A stretch of DNA of 64,000 nt from Magnetococcales bacterium (GTDB taxonomy: Bacteria; Pseudomonadota; Magnetococcia; Magnetococcales; JADFYX01). Positions 47,096-56,653 of this stretch are shown one piece after another. The notes beneath the pieces were generated by a model that saw nothing but the letters and a program-made list of their open reading frames with translations, had not been told where the DNA came from and did not search any database. Where the stretch lies: contig PEAM01000001.1 of assembly GCA_002753565.1 (NCBI GenBank), forward strand, positions 124,001 through 188,000, read 5' to 3'. Each line of letters opens with the position of its first letter. The stretch's first letter is position 1. The position numbers and the translations under genes are program-made.

Positions 47096-47132
47096 AAACA
47101 AAAAAGCCCTGGCAGATACTCTGCCAGGGCTT
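47096..47132 (-). terminator. Terminator of the secretin gene
   Basis: AAGCCCTGGCAGA and TCTGCCAGGGCTT form a perfect 13-bp stem around three bases. On the minus strand it runs into TTTTTTGTTTT. It lies 55 bases after the secretin stop and isolates that gene from the FecR gene downstream. Confidence 0.92.
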
Positions 47133-47187
47133 GATTATTAAAATTTTCTGCGCTTACAAAGAGTTGAACAAGACAGCCTCTCCCCCT

Positions 47188-49620
47188 TTAAAAGCGAGAA
47201 ATGCGCGCCTGAATTCCCGTATAGTTGGTGATTTTAGCCATGGCCTGGGTCGCCATCTCCTGGCTGGGAAAGGGGCCGGAGCGGACCCGCTGATAGGTCT
47301 GCCCCTGTACCAGAGCAGACTCTTGATGAGCCGGCAGGCCAATGGCGCTCACCTGGCGGGTGACATCGTTGGCATGGCCCTGTTGCAGATAAGAGCCCAG
47401 GTCAACAAAGAACCCCCCTTGCTGTGGTGGGGCCTGACCATAGGCCGGTGTCGCGCCAGGATATTGGAAGCTCTGCTGGGTTGGATAGGGGGCCGGTTGA
47501 AAACGGGGCTGTTGTTGGGGCAGTTGAGCCGGCATCACTGCCGGTTGCATGGGAGCCGGAGCGATGCCGCCAAAGCTGGCTGGGTTGGCTTGGGGCTGAG
47601 ACATGGCTGGTCCGGGTGAGGGAGCATGCTGTACCGCCCCGTTGTTCATGCCTTGCTGGGGATTGGTAAAGTCCAGATAGGAGCCCCCTCCGGGGGTGGG
47701 TGCCGTCCGGGAGATGGTCGGCATGGCGTCTCGGCCGGGGTTGGAAATGGGGGCTACATCCTCTTGAGGTTGGCGAACCGTTCGGCTGGCCGTCTGGTTG
47801 CCACGGGTGTCGGTTGACAGATGTCCCCGGTTGCGGGAGGCCAGCTGTTTTTTGTTGCGTGGCGAGTCGTAGCCGATAATAACCGGACGCAGGAAGATAA
47901 CCAACTCGGTTTTCTTGACGATCCGATCCTTATGGCTGAAAAGAATACCCAGGCCAGGAATTCTACCCAAACCGGGAACCCCTTTACTCTCGTTGACAAT
48001 CTCATCCTGCATCAAACCACCCATTACAGCCACCTGACCGCTGTGGATGCGCATGATGGTCTCCATCTCTTTCACTTCAATCTCGGGGATTTGGCTGATA
48101 ATGTCCTTTTCAATACCGTTGGTGGTATTGTTTGCTTGAAGAGCTGGGTTGGGATCATTCACCGTTGAGGTGATTCGGGTGATGGTCGGACGGACATTCA
48201 TGGTGACAATGCCATCTTTGGAGATCTGTGGGGTGACGTTCATGATCAGGCCTACCGGTACGGTATGGATCTTGGTATCAAACACCGGCGATGAGGCGGT
48301 GGTGCCGTCGGTAACCGAGGTGGTGGTGTTGGGGTTGGACTTAAGGGTAAAGAACACCTTGTTTTTGACCACCTTGAGCAGGGCGGGCTGATTGTTCAGT
48401 GCCATGATCTTCGGGCTGGAGAGTACCTTGGTGTTACCAAAGGTCTCCAGCACTTTAATGGCGGCCCTGATGGCTCTTTTAGAGGTTACACTGCTGTTGT
48501 TGCTGTTAAAGGTGTCTGGGCTGGGGTCTCTGCCCAAGGAGAAAAAGCCCCCTTTGGAAAAGATCCCTTTGATGCCGATATCTGCAGCCGAGTTCAGCAT
48601 GATGTCCCAGTCGACACCCTCTTGGAACTGATCGTTCAGCTCCACCTCAACCACGGTGGACTCGATCATTACCTGACGGTGGACACTACCCATGATGGAG
48701 TCCAGCAGTCGGGTGATTCGATCATGTTGACGAGAAGAGGCGTAGATGGAGATGTGACCGGCCTCTGGGTTGAGAGCCAGAATGCCTGGGCCTTTCAGGC
48801 TGGCCTCGACTGGTGGCTCTTTGGGTAGGGCGTCAAGGTTCAGTCCGTCTGGGTCGGAGACCAGCAGGTCATCCCCATCGGTTACCGCCTTGGCTGCAGA
48901 GGGTGAGGTGGCCTCTTGGCTCTCTCGGGGGTTCAAGATGGTTTCGATATTGCCTGCCAAGGTCTTCCAAAACTGGTTGGTGGTAGAGGTGTCCAGATTG
49001 GAGGTGGAAAGGTTGGAGCCATTGGTCAGGCTCAGGTTGGCGTTGGGGTCTGAGTCGGCTGATGAGAGCCGAGTGGAGACCTTGTTGGTGCTTTTGGACG
49101 ATCGCATGATATTGATATAATCAACCTCATAGATCTTCAGGTAGGGGAGATCGGGAGAGACGATGATGGTCCCCTCGTTGATCTCGTAGCGAATGGTTAC
49201 CTGATTGGAGATTCGGTCCAAAATTTGCGGCAGGGTCTGGTCGATGGCGCTCAGGGTGACACGGCCTTCGATGCCGGGATAGACATCGATATTTTTGTCA
49301 GCATCCCGTGCCAGGGCAAAGAGAAGATCTCGAACCGACATTTCAGTGACGGTTATGGTATAGACCTCCTCCTCCTTGGCTTGACTGTTTGCCGCCGATT
49401 GAGAAAAATCCTCCATGCCCTCATCATCCGACTCAGAATTCATATATATCGGGGGGTTGGTTGGCCTTAAGAAGTGGCTTTTGGAGGATTTGATGTTGGA
49501 GTTCTGGCAGGCAGCCAACAGCAGGCAGCCCATCACCAGCCCAAACCAGGGGCGTTTAAACCACGGTGTGGTTTCTTCGTCTGAAATCTTTATGGTTTTA
49601 CAGCTATTTCGTATGCTCAT
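47188..49620 (-). CDS. MshL-type outer-membrane secretin with C-terminal SPOR domain
   Basis: An 810-residue lipoprotein secretin. The lipobox LLLAAC gives Cys38 as the lipidated residue. An N-domain around 85-160 (MSVRDLLFALARDADKNIDV, VTLSAIDQTLPQIL) is typical of MshL/PilQ proteins. The secretin core follows, with VMIESTVVEVEL, VAVMGGLMQDE, GVPGLGRIPGLGILF and ELVIFLRPVII. After a Pro/Gln-rich linker of about 120 residues the last 76 residues (735-810) form a SPOR domain (FVDLGSYLQ, YQRVRSGPFPSQ). SPOR domains bind glycan strands stripped of stem peptides. No other msh genes are adjacent. The start at 49620 is chosen to give the lipoprotein signal. Confidence 0.88.
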   Translation of the reverse strand: MSIRNSCKTIKISDEETTPWFKRPWFGLVMGCLLLAACQNSNIKSSKSHFLRPTNPPIYMNSESDDEGMEDFSQSAANSQAKEEEVYTITVTEMSVRDLLFALARDADKNIDVYPGIEGRVTLSAIDQTLPQILDRISNQVTIRYEINEGTIIVSPDLPYLKIYEVDYINIMRSSKSTNKVSTRLSSADSDPNANLSLTNGSNLSTSNLDTSTTNQFWKTLAGNIETILNPRESQEATSPSAAKAVTDGDDLLVSDPDGLNLDALPKEPPVEASLKGPGILALNPEAGHISIYASSRQHDRITRLLDSIMGSVHRQVMIESTVVEVELNDQFQEGVDWDIMLNSAADIGIKGIFSKGGFFSLGRDPSPDTFNSNNSSVTSKRAIRAAIKVLETFGNTKVLSSPKIMALNNQPALLKVVKNKVFFTLKSNPNTTTSVTDGTTASSPVFDTKIHTVPVGLIMNVTPQISKDGIVTMNVRPTITRITSTVNDPNPALQANNTTNGIEKDIISQIPEIEVKEMETIMRIHSGQVAVMGGLMQDEIVNESKGVPGLGRIPGLGILFSHKDRIVKKTELVIFLRPVIIGYDSPRNKKQLASRNRGHLSTDTRGNQTASRTVRQPQEDVAPISNPGRDAMPTISRTAPTPGGGSYLDFTNPQQGMNNGAVQHAPSPGPAMSQPQANPASFGGIAPAPMQPAVMPAQLPQQQPRFQPAPYPTQQSFQYPGATPAYGQAPPQQGGFFVDLGSYLQQGHANDVTRQVSAIGLPAHQESALVQGQTYQRVRSGPFPSQEMATQAMAKITNYTGIQARISRF

Positions 49621-49967
49621 ATTTTGTTTCCATCTTCCAAGGATGTCTACCAAAACCGGTAGCGAAGGATTGCCCTGCACCTGACTGACCCCTCAAATTG
49701 GTGGGAAGGGCCACCTCTTATAAAGAGAGGGTGTCGAGGGATGAGAAGCAATCTTCAGGCCAATCAGCCTGATCTGCTGCTCTCTTTAGGGTTTGGCCTC
49801 TGTTTGCTCTGGCTGGCTGTAGGGCAAGGAGGAAAAAAGCGCCCTTATTACCGAAAGCCATGGCGGAAAAAAACGGTTGTCTCTTCTGGGGGTCAACGTC
49901 CATTCTCTTGGCTTGGGCAAACATGATACCCTGTGGAGATGAAAACTATTAAGTGGGGAATACAAGC

Positions 49968-51848
49968 ATGGCGTTGATCGGTACTCAGGGGGTCTGTGTG
50001 GGGTTTGGTGGCCCGTTGTTGTTGGAGAATCTTACCTTCTCCATGGATGCAGGGGAGCGGGTCTGTCTGGTGGGGCGCAATGGTACCGGAAAATCGACCC
50101 TGCTCAAACTGCTGGCTGGCGAGATTCAACCCGACAGCGGAGAGATTATTTGTAGCCGGGGAGTACGGATTGCCCGGTTGGAGCAGGAGGTGCCGGACTC
50201 CTATACCGGCTCCATCTTTGAGGTGACAGCCGATGGCCTGGGTCAGCTGGGTCGGTTGATCACCGACTATCACCGCATTACCACCCAGCTCTCCGAGCAG
50301 GGGGGAGAGGCGTTGATGGCCCAGTTGGAAAAGGCCCATCAGGCCCTGGATGCCGCCAACGGCTGGGATGCCCACAACCGGGTCTCCACCACCCTTTCCC
50401 AACTTAAACTGACACCGGAACTCCCTTTTATCACCCTCTCTGGTGGGATTAAACGGCGGGTGATGCTGGCTCGCGCTCTGGTCTCCCAGCCAGACCTGCT
50501 GCTGCTGGACGAGCCGACCAACCATCTGGATATTGAGTCCATCGACTGGCTGGAATCCTTTTTCAGCAGCTATAAATCAGCACTCTTCTTTATCTCCCAC
50601 GACCGGATGTTCTCCGACCATCTTGCTACCCGTATTCTAGAGTTGGATCGGGGACAGTTGACCGACTGGCCCGGCAATTTTGCCGCCTATCAACGCCACA
50701 AAGCCGAGGCGCTCCACGCAGAAGAGAAACACAATCAGCTTTTTGATAAGAAATTGGCTCAGGAAGAGGTCTGGATTCGACAGGGTATCAAAGCCCGCCG
50801 CACCCGCAATATGGGTCGGGTACGTGCCCTGAGAGCCATGCGCGAGGCTCGTCGCCAGCGTCGAGAGCGTCAGGGTATGGTGACGATGCGTATGGAGATG
50901 GCTGATCAGTCGGGTAAGCTGGTGGTAGAGGTGGAGAAGGCGACGGTTGCCTATGATGGCAAGCCCTACATCAAAGATTTCTCCCTGACCATTCAGCGGG
51001 GGGATAAGTTGGGCATTGTTGGCCCGAACGGCTCTGGCAAAACCACGCTGCTGCAGCTTTTGTTGGGCAATCTGACCCCTGATCAGGGAACGGTCACACA
51101 GGGAACCCGTATGGAGGTGGCCTATTTTGATCAGCTTCGGGCGGCCTTGGACGAAGAGAAGACCGTTGAAGAGAATGTCGGGGAGGGGCGTAAACAGATT
51201 ATGGTCGGCGGGCGGGATCGCCATATTATCAGCTATCTGGCCGACTTTCTCTTTGCACCCGACCGAGCCAGATCTCCGGTTAAGGTGCTTTCGGGGGGAG
51301 AGCGCAATCGGTTGCTGTTGGCTAAACTGTTCTTGCGTCCTTCCAACATTTTGGTGATGGATGAGCCGACCAACGATCTGGATGTGGAGACCTTGGAGCT
51401 GTTGGAGGAGTTGCTGTTGGAGTATGAGGGGACCCTGCTGTTGGTCAGCCATGACCGGGCTTTTTTAAATAATGTGGTGTCGGGGCTGCTGGTCTTTGAA
51501 GGTGGGGGGAAAATTGGGGAATATGTGGGCGGATATGATGACTATCTCGCCCAGTCACCCCAGCTTCTCAAGGGGGATCTCAGCAAAAAAACCAAAAAAG
51601 AGAGCGTCCGGCCCAAGGCTAAAAAAATCTCCTATAAGCTGCGCCTGGAGCTGGAAGCCCTGCCCGGACAGATTGAACAAAAAGAGGCAGAAAAGGCCCG
51701 CATCGAGGCCCGCCTGGCCGACCCAGAGTTCTATCAGGGGGCGGGGCGGGAGGTGGTTGAGTTATCGGAGCAGCTTGAGGGGCTGGAGGCGGCGTTGCTG
51801 GTTGATTATAAGCGTTGGGAAACGTTGGAGGCTCTATCCAGCGGATGA
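49968..51848 (+). CDS. ABC-F family ATPase (Uup-like)
   Basis: A cytosolic ribosome-associated ATPase with two ABC cassettes and no membrane domain, 626 residues. Cassette 1 has GRNGTGKST, the signature LSGGIKRR and LLLDEPTNHLD. Cassette 2 has GPNGSGKTT, LSGGERNR and LVMDEPTNDLD. The interdomain linker is rich in Arg and the C-terminal 90 residues are a charged coiled coil, as in Uup. Uup-type proteins act on translation and DNA stability. The ATG at 49968 with GGGGA nine bases upstream is preferred over a GTG at 49953. The 3' end overlaps the convergent next gene by 15 bases. Confidence 0.93.
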   Translation: MALIGTQGVCVGFGGPLLLENLTFSMDAGERVCLVGRNGTGKSTLLKLLAGEIQPDSGEIICSRGVRIARLEQEVPDSYTGSIFEVTADGLGQLGRLITDYHRITTQLSEQGGEALMAQLEKAHQALDAANGWDAHNRVSTTLSQLKLTPELPFITLSGGIKRRVMLARALVSQPDLLLLDEPTNHLDIESIDWLESFFSSYKSALFFISHDRMFSDHLATRILELDRGQLTDWPGNFAAYQRHKAEALHAEEKHNQLFDKKLAQEEVWIRQGIKARRTRNMGRVRALRAMREARRQRRERQGMVTMRMEMADQSGKLVVEVEKATVAYDGKPYIKDFSLTIQRGDKLGIVGPNGSGKTTLLQLLLGNLTPDQGTVTQGTRMEVAYFDQLRAALDEEKTVEENVGEGRKQIMVGGRDRHIISYLADFLFAPDRARSPVKVLSGGERNRLLLAKLFLRPSNILVMDEPTNDLDVETLELLEELLLEYEGTLLLVSHDRAFLNNVVSGLLVFEGGGKIGEYVGGYDDYLAQSPQLLKGDLSKKTKKESVRPKAKKISYKLRLELEALPGQIEQKEAEKARIEARLADPEFYQGAGREVVELSEQLEGLEAALLVDYKRWETLEALSSG

Positions 51849-53063
51849 GGAGGGGTTCAGTTTCAGGTCCCCTTTCAGGATCATCTCATACTGGGTCAGA
51901 GCCTCTTTATGGGCCTTTTTGGTGCTTTTTTCATCGCCGGATATTTTGAATATTTTTCGGCCTAATATTTTTATGGCTTTTATTTTTCCAAGCTTTTTAA
52001 CAATACCCGCTGCGACAATTTTCTGCCCCATGGGGTGGGATTTCATTCGGTTGTAGGCCCGCTCCATCTGTTTTTCGTTGCCCTGTTTGACAATCCCCAT
52101 GGCGAGGATGTTGCCGGAGAGGGAGTCCTGGCGCATATAACGGGCCGCTTTGGCCATCAGTTTGGTGCCACCCTCTTTCTGCAGGCAGTGATAGACCAGT
52201 TGGCAGGTCAAAATTTCACCGGCACTGGTTTCATCGGAAAGATGTTTTGCGAGGAGGGCCACAAGGGACTTGGGGTCGGATATCTGGGCCAGCTTGGTTG
52301 CCAGGATTGCCGAGGCAACATGATTTTCTGATACCGCATTTAAAGCTCGCACCAACGGCTCGATGGTTGGATCCTGACGGTTTGTCAGCCCTGTAGCCAA
52401 GACAATAATACCCGGGGAGTGGTGGGAGAGCAGCTTGCAGGCTTCGAGAATCTGCTGCACACCCCCGCGGGCGATGATCTCCATCGCCAGGACAATTTCC
52501 GCTCCTGACAATCCACTGGGAAGGGTGGCCAGGGAGCGGATGAGGTGGTTTACGGTGCCGTTATGGCAGATGGCGGTTGCCAGTTTGGTGGCGGATGAGG
52601 GGGAGGTTTCCGTATATTTAAGGGCCTCGATTAAGGGGGTGACCCCTTTTCTGGTAACCAGGCCGTCGACAATCTTTTCGAGTATTGACGGGTGGTGAAA
52701 GGTCTTCTCCAGGGCGTCAACCAACTGAAAAGATTTACCTTTAGGATGAGCCAGCAGGGCGTCGACTATTCTGTCGCAGGTCTCCAAATCGCCCTTGATT
52801 TTTTTAAGGCTAAGCAGAAGCTTGGCCACATTTCCACTCTGGATGATGGCATCCAGATCCAGCTTTTGCGTCTCCTCCTCTTCTTCCTCTTGAGAAGGGA
52901 GGGGGCGGTTTAGGATGGTCTCTTCGGTATCCTCTCCTCCCCCTTTGGCATCCAGGCGTGCCACCAGCTTATCCAAAGCCCCGTCCAGGGTGTTGCCCAT
53001 GGTGGCATGGAGGGTAGCGCGAATCTGCTTGATCTGCTCTTCCGTATAGGGTGAGTTTATCAT
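51834..53063 (-). CDS. Unknown all-helical repeat protein
   Basis: A 409-residue cytosolic protein without signal peptide. After an acidic stretch around residues 45-65 it consists of about nine repeats of 35-40 residues with two helices each, of the form ...LVxALxxT...ATKLAxAIxxxGxVxxLIRxL. This resembles HEAT- or TPR-like solenoids used for protein binding. The C-terminus is Lys-rich (ILGRKIFKISGDEKSTKKAHK). I do not recognise a named family. It lies opposite the ABC-F gene and is divergent from rsmB. Confidence 0.65.
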   Translation of the reverse strand: MINSPYTEEQIKQIRATLHATMGNTLDGALDKLVARLDAKGGGEDTEETILNRPLPSQEEEEEETQKLDLDAIIQSGNVAKLLLSLKKIKGDLETCDRIVDALLAHPKGKSFQLVDALEKTFHHPSILEKIVDGLVTRKGVTPLIEALKYTETSPSSATKLATAICHNGTVNHLIRSLATLPSGLSGAEIVLAMEIIARGGVQQILEACKLLSHHSPGIIVLATGLTNRQDPTIEPLVRALNAVSENHVASAILATKLAQISDPKSLVALLAKHLSDETSAGEILTCQLVYHCLQKEGGTKLMAKAARYMRQDSLSGNILAMGIVKQGNEKQMERAYNRMKSHPMGQKIVAAGIVKKLGKIKAIKILGRKIFKISGDEKSTKKAHKEALTQYEMILKGDLKLNPSSSAG

Positions 53064-53204
53064 GGAGTAGCTCTCTTTTGACGTCCAATGGATCCCAACT
53101 TGAGAAGATAGGCACCATCAGTCCATAAGCATAAAATATGCCATAGAAAACAGACAAAAAAACAATAAGATAAATGTTCTGTTGCCAGAGATGAAAGGGG
53201 TTAA

Positions 53205-53244
53205 GTAAAATAAAATTTACATAATAATATAAATTTTATTTTAC
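53205..53244. repeat. AT-only perfect inverted repeat upstream of rsmB
   Basis: GTAAAATAAAATTTA (53205-53219) and its exact complement at 53230-53244 flank ten bases. It lies between the divergent helical-repeat gene and rsmB. Perfect 15-bp arms suggest an operator or a hairpin at the rsmB 5' end. No regulator candidate is adjacent. Confidence 0.7.
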
Positions 53245-53340
53245 CATGGTTGGGGTGGGCATGTCTGGATAAACTCCTTGGTGGATTTTTTACGTGATAC
53301 CGGGAAAAATGGTATCAGTCAGGCTACACTCCCCGTCACT

Positions 53341-54696
53341 ATGAAAACAGACACCCAAACTTCCCACCCCCCTGTATCCAATCCTCGCCTGTTGGCGGTA
53401 GAGGCCATTGTGCGGGTCACCCGTGATCAACTCCCCTTGGCCTTGCCAATCCAGGCAGACCAACTGGAAACCAGAGATCGAGGCCTGGCCTTCGAAATTG
53501 CTTTCGGAACCATACGCTATCTCTCTCTGCTGGATGCCATTCTGGCCAGCTGCATTCCCAGGCCACTCTCTAAAAAGCGCCATTTCATGCGGGCCGTGTT
53601 AAGGAGCGCTCTCTATCAGTCTCTATATATGCGGGTCCCTGGCCGGGCAGCGGTTAACGAGGCCATTAATATGGTCAAGCTTTCACCAGAGAAAGCCCAT
53701 GCCGGTTTTGCCAATGCGGTGCTACGAAAAGCCATCACGGTTGACCCAGAGACCGTTATGGCTCGGGTTGCCGACCCTGTTCAGCAACTGGCCTTAAGAT
53801 ATGCTCACCCCACCTGGATGGTGCAGCGCTGGTTGGAGCAGGCTGAACGGCAGGTGGTGATCCAACGGATGAAAGCCAACAACCTCCCCGCTACCTTGAC
53901 GCTGCGCACCAACACGCTGCAGCGTGATCGTGCTGCTTTGTTGGAGGCCCTGGCCCCAAGCGGTGCCCTGGCCGCCCCTCTCACCCCGGATGCCCTGTTG
54001 GTTCCTGCTGGCGGGGCTGTGGAGAGCATGGTTGGTTTTAGTGAAGGGTGGTTTGCGGTTCAAGATCAGGCTGCGCAATGGGTATCCCGACTTCTGGACC
54101 CTCAGCCTGGTGACCATCTTCTCGATGCCTGCGCGGCACCCGGCGGTAAAACAGCCCATCTGGCGGCGTTGGCTCAGGGTCAGGCAGAGATTATCGCGGT
54201 TGAAAAATTTCCTTCCCGGTTGGAGCGGATGGCGCAAAATTTTAAACGGCTCGGTGTTCCCGGTGTCACGGTCTGTCCGGGAGATGCTTCTCTTCCAGAA
54301 CTGTTGGTGGGGAAGCAGTTTGATCGCATCTTGGTGGATGCACCGTGTACCGGTACGGGGGTTATTCGTCGTCATCCCGAGATCAAATGGCGCAGGCGCC
54401 CGAAGGATATCCCTTCTCTGATGCAGGATCAGGCGGCTATTTTATCCGCCGTTGCCGGTCGGTTGCGTCCGGGTGGGGTGTTGGTCTACGCCACCTGTTC
54501 CATGGAGCCAGAGGAGAATGAGCAGAGGGTGGAGCGTTTTTTGGCGGACCATCCCACCTGGTGCCGAGACCCTGTTACGGTAGCCAAAGAGGGGGTGCCA
54601 GGGGATACCCTCTCAGAGCGTGGAGATTTTCGGGTGGAGCCGGGACAGCATGCCATGGACGGTTTTTTTGCCGCCCGCCTCAGACGCCAAAGCTGA
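53341..54696 (+). CDS. rsmB: 16S rRNA m5C967 methyltransferase
   Basis: An SAM-dependent RNA methyltransferase. The 451-residue product has an N-terminal NusB-like RNA-binding domain (LAVEAIVRV ... AVNEAINMVKL). A Rossmann domain follows with DACAAPGGKTAHLAAL and two catalytic Cys motifs, VDAPCTGTGV and YATCSMEPEEN. The length is a little above the usual 430. The start at 53341 lacks a clear ribosome-binding site. A longer form from TTG at 53278 is possible but adds unconserved residues. Confidence 0.94.
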   Translation: MKTDTQTSHPPVSNPRLLAVEAIVRVTRDQLPLALPIQADQLETRDRGLAFEIAFGTIRYLSLLDAILASCIPRPLSKKRHFMRAVLRSALYQSLYMRVPGRAAVNEAINMVKLSPEKAHAGFANAVLRKAITVDPETVMARVADPVQQLALRYAHPTWMVQRWLEQAERQVVIQRMKANNLPATLTLRTNTLQRDRAALLEALAPSGALAAPLTPDALLVPAGGAVESMVGFSEGWFAVQDQAAQWVSRLLDPQPGDHLLDACAAPGGKTAHLAALAQGQAEIIAVEKFPSRLERMAQNFKRLGVPGVTVCPGDASLPELLVGKQFDRILVDAPCTGTGVIRRHPEIKWRRRPKDIPSLMQDQAAILSAVAGRLRPGGVLVYATCSMEPEENEQRVERFLADHPTWCRDPVTVAKEGVPGDTLSERGDFRVEPGQHAMDGFFAARLRRQS

Positions 54697-54716
54697 TGGC
54701 CCCTTTCATGCTCTGA

Positions 54717-56084
54717 TCAGGCGTTCTTTTTCTTGCGGAAATAACTCATCACCGAGTGAACCGGGATGAATCCCCGCAGCACCCCTTTGTCGCTGACCAC
54801 CGGCAGACAACGCAGATTGAACTCTGCCAGCAGGTCGGCCGCCTGGTTGATGGAGCCGGAGAGAGGAATACGGATCAACTGCTGTCCCTCATTAAGTTTA
54901 CCAAAGGCCAACGTACAGATGGCTTTATCTCTTGGTCCCATGGCTTTGGTTCCAAAAAAGGGTCCCATCACCTGACGCAGGTCACTGTGACTGACAACCC
55001 GAATCAGCTTGCCTTTGCTCTCAACGCCGATATAGCGGAAGCCATCGTGGCGCATGGCGTTGATGGCGGTCATAATCTTCTCATCCTCTTTTAAGGAGAA
55101 GGGGGGTTCGGTCATGACAACCTTGATGCTACCCGGTTCGTCTGGGACAGGCAGTCCGTCACTGGTGGAATAGTTAAGGTTACCACCGGCTTGATCCAGT
55201 AACCCACCCGATTCCAGTTCTGTACCGTCATCATCAAAATCGCCACCAGCCCCGCTACCAGCAGACCCTGCTCCACCTGCTGCTCCACCACCGGTGCCAT
55301 CAGCCCCTGCCGCACCTCCAGCAGTTCCATCCGCCCCTGAACCGCCCGCACCACCCGTAGCCCCATCGCTACCGGAAGCTGTATCACCCAGGGCATCTTT
55401 TAAGGAGTCGGCAACCTCTTCGGAGTTGGCCTCTTCACCGCCAGACTGTTCAGCTTTACGGGCGGCAATTTCCGCCTCTTCTTCTGGGGTGCCTTCAATG
55501 GTGACGCCAAGCAGCTCATCGGCCAGCCCTTTGGAGACGAGAATGCGGCAGGTCTCCTGAGGAAAGTTAGAGACCTGAATCTCAGCATTAGCGGTTAGAT
55601 AGGTTGTGGTCTCTTTGAATGTTGTGGGAAGATCGCCGTATTCAAAACGGGCGGTATTTTCCAAAAACAGATGACCGCCATTGGGCATCTTTTTTTCAAT
55701 CAGATCATTGAAAGCGCCAACAATCTGGTTGGAGACCTCATTGAAACCCTCTTCAATCTCTTCATTATATTCTCGGGTTTTAACCTGATTTTGAATGACC
55801 CCTTCACCCATCATCATCATCAGCCCTGTCAGGGCGATGGAGGTGGCAACGTCAAAAATCAGATGCACATCACCCGTATTCAGACCGTCTTCACGGACGT
55901 AGGCGACGCACCGGTCTTTTTCGAACGAACTTTCCAAATCATCCTCACCACGCAACAGTTCCACGTCGGTCAGGTTGACGGTAACCGGAGCGGCTGTCAG
56001 CGTATTGAGGTCCGTACTTAATCTACCGAAAAAATTCAGGAAGAAAGGACGGGTTTTTTTGATAATTTTGTCAGGAGTCTCCAT
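54717..56084 (-). CDS. CheC/CheX-like domain fused to a CBS pair
   Basis: A 455-residue soluble protein. Residues about 30-200 resemble the CheC/CheX/FliY fold, with an ExxN helix at E116-V-S-N119, the motif that dephosphorylates CheY-P in that family. A glycine/alanine-rich linker of about 45 residues (236-281) follows. A CBS pair fills 322-450 (KVVMTEPPFSLKED...DGFRYIGV and RIPLSGSINQAADLLAEFNLRCLPVVSDKG). CBS pairs usually sense adenine nucleotides. Position at the end of a chemotaxis-type cluster supports a signalling role. The fold call for the first domain is tentative. Confidence 0.6.
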   Translation of the reverse strand: METPDKIIKKTRPFFLNFFGRLSTDLNTLTAAPVTVNLTDVELLRGEDDLESSFEKDRCVAYVREDGLNTGDVHLIFDVATSIALTGLMMMMGEGVIQNQVKTREYNEEIEEGFNEVSNQIVGAFNDLIEKKMPNGGHLFLENTARFEYGDLPTTFKETTTYLTANAEIQVSNFPQETCRILVSKGLADELLGVTIEGTPEEEAEIAARKAEQSGGEEANSEEVADSLKDALGDTASGSDGATGGAGGSGADGTAGGAAGADGTGGGAAGGAGSAGSGAGGDFDDDGTELESGGLLDQAGGNLNYSTSDGLPVPDEPGSIKVVMTEPPFSLKEDEKIMTAINAMRHDGFRYIGVESKGKLIRVVSHSDLRQVMGPFFGTKAMGPRDKAICTLAFGKLNEGQQLIRIPLSGSINQAADLLAEFNLRCLPVVSDKGVLRGFIPVHSVMSYFRKKKNA

Positions 56085-56653
56085 AGATCCTTCGCTCGTA
56101 ATCTACCAAGAAAAATAAAAAGGAATGAGTACACCCGACGATAATGCAAATTATGAACCATTAATTAATAAAAACTAACAATTGTCTGAATTTTACCTTG
56201 AACCTGCCCACTGCAATGCCAGATAATAGCCTGATAGAACCCGCTATTATGGTTTGTAGATTCATGAATTGTAAGCTTAAACTGAGAAGGTTCTTCGGCT
56301 TGGGATTAAGGGTGATATTACCTGGCTGAAGATCGTCATGGTAGGAATCTGCCGTATCGCTCAAATAAAAAAAACAAAAAAGTGACACCAAGGAGAGACT
56401 ATCTCTTGACCACCAAACGTTTTCAGTAGCAGTTTCTTGCTCGAATCTTTTAAAAAAAGCGGTGCACAACAGTGTGAAAAAAAAAGGGGTTCCGTCGAGG
56501 AGGGGAAAAGAGCTCCTGGCCTCTCTTCTCAAAGCTGCCTGAAAAAAAAGCAGAGAGAAAAGAGAGGCCAGAGGAGTCAGACAAAAAAATTGGTCCCTCT
56601 TCTTATTGCTCAGACCCAATTAAGACGGGAACGGCCAGAAGAGTGGCTGGCTC
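56085..56653. other. Non-coding gap within the signalling cluster
   Basis: These 569 bases lack a credible gene; the open frame at 56161-56619 has low-complexity Phe/Leu/Ser composition and no ribosome-binding site. The gap holds a terminator for the upstream cheY and a 12-bp inverted repeat (CTGGCCTCTCTT at 56516-56527 with AAGAGAGGCCAG at 56560-56571). It also presumably carries the promoter of the CheC-CBS gene. Several A-runs and purine-rich stretches are present. Confidence 0.5.
56583..56621 (-). terminator. Terminator after cheY (56654-57019)
   Basis: On the minus strand AATTGGGTC pairs with GACCAATT (one bulged G), followed by seven T. It lies 33 bases after the cheY stop and separates it from the CheC-CBS gene. 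Confidence 0.7.

Noticed and set aside
56161-56619. A 152-codon minus-strand frame in the gap after cheY
   Set aside because: Low-complexity Phe, Leu and Ser composition, no ribosome-binding site, and it overlaps the hairpin and A-rich stretches. Treated as non-coding.
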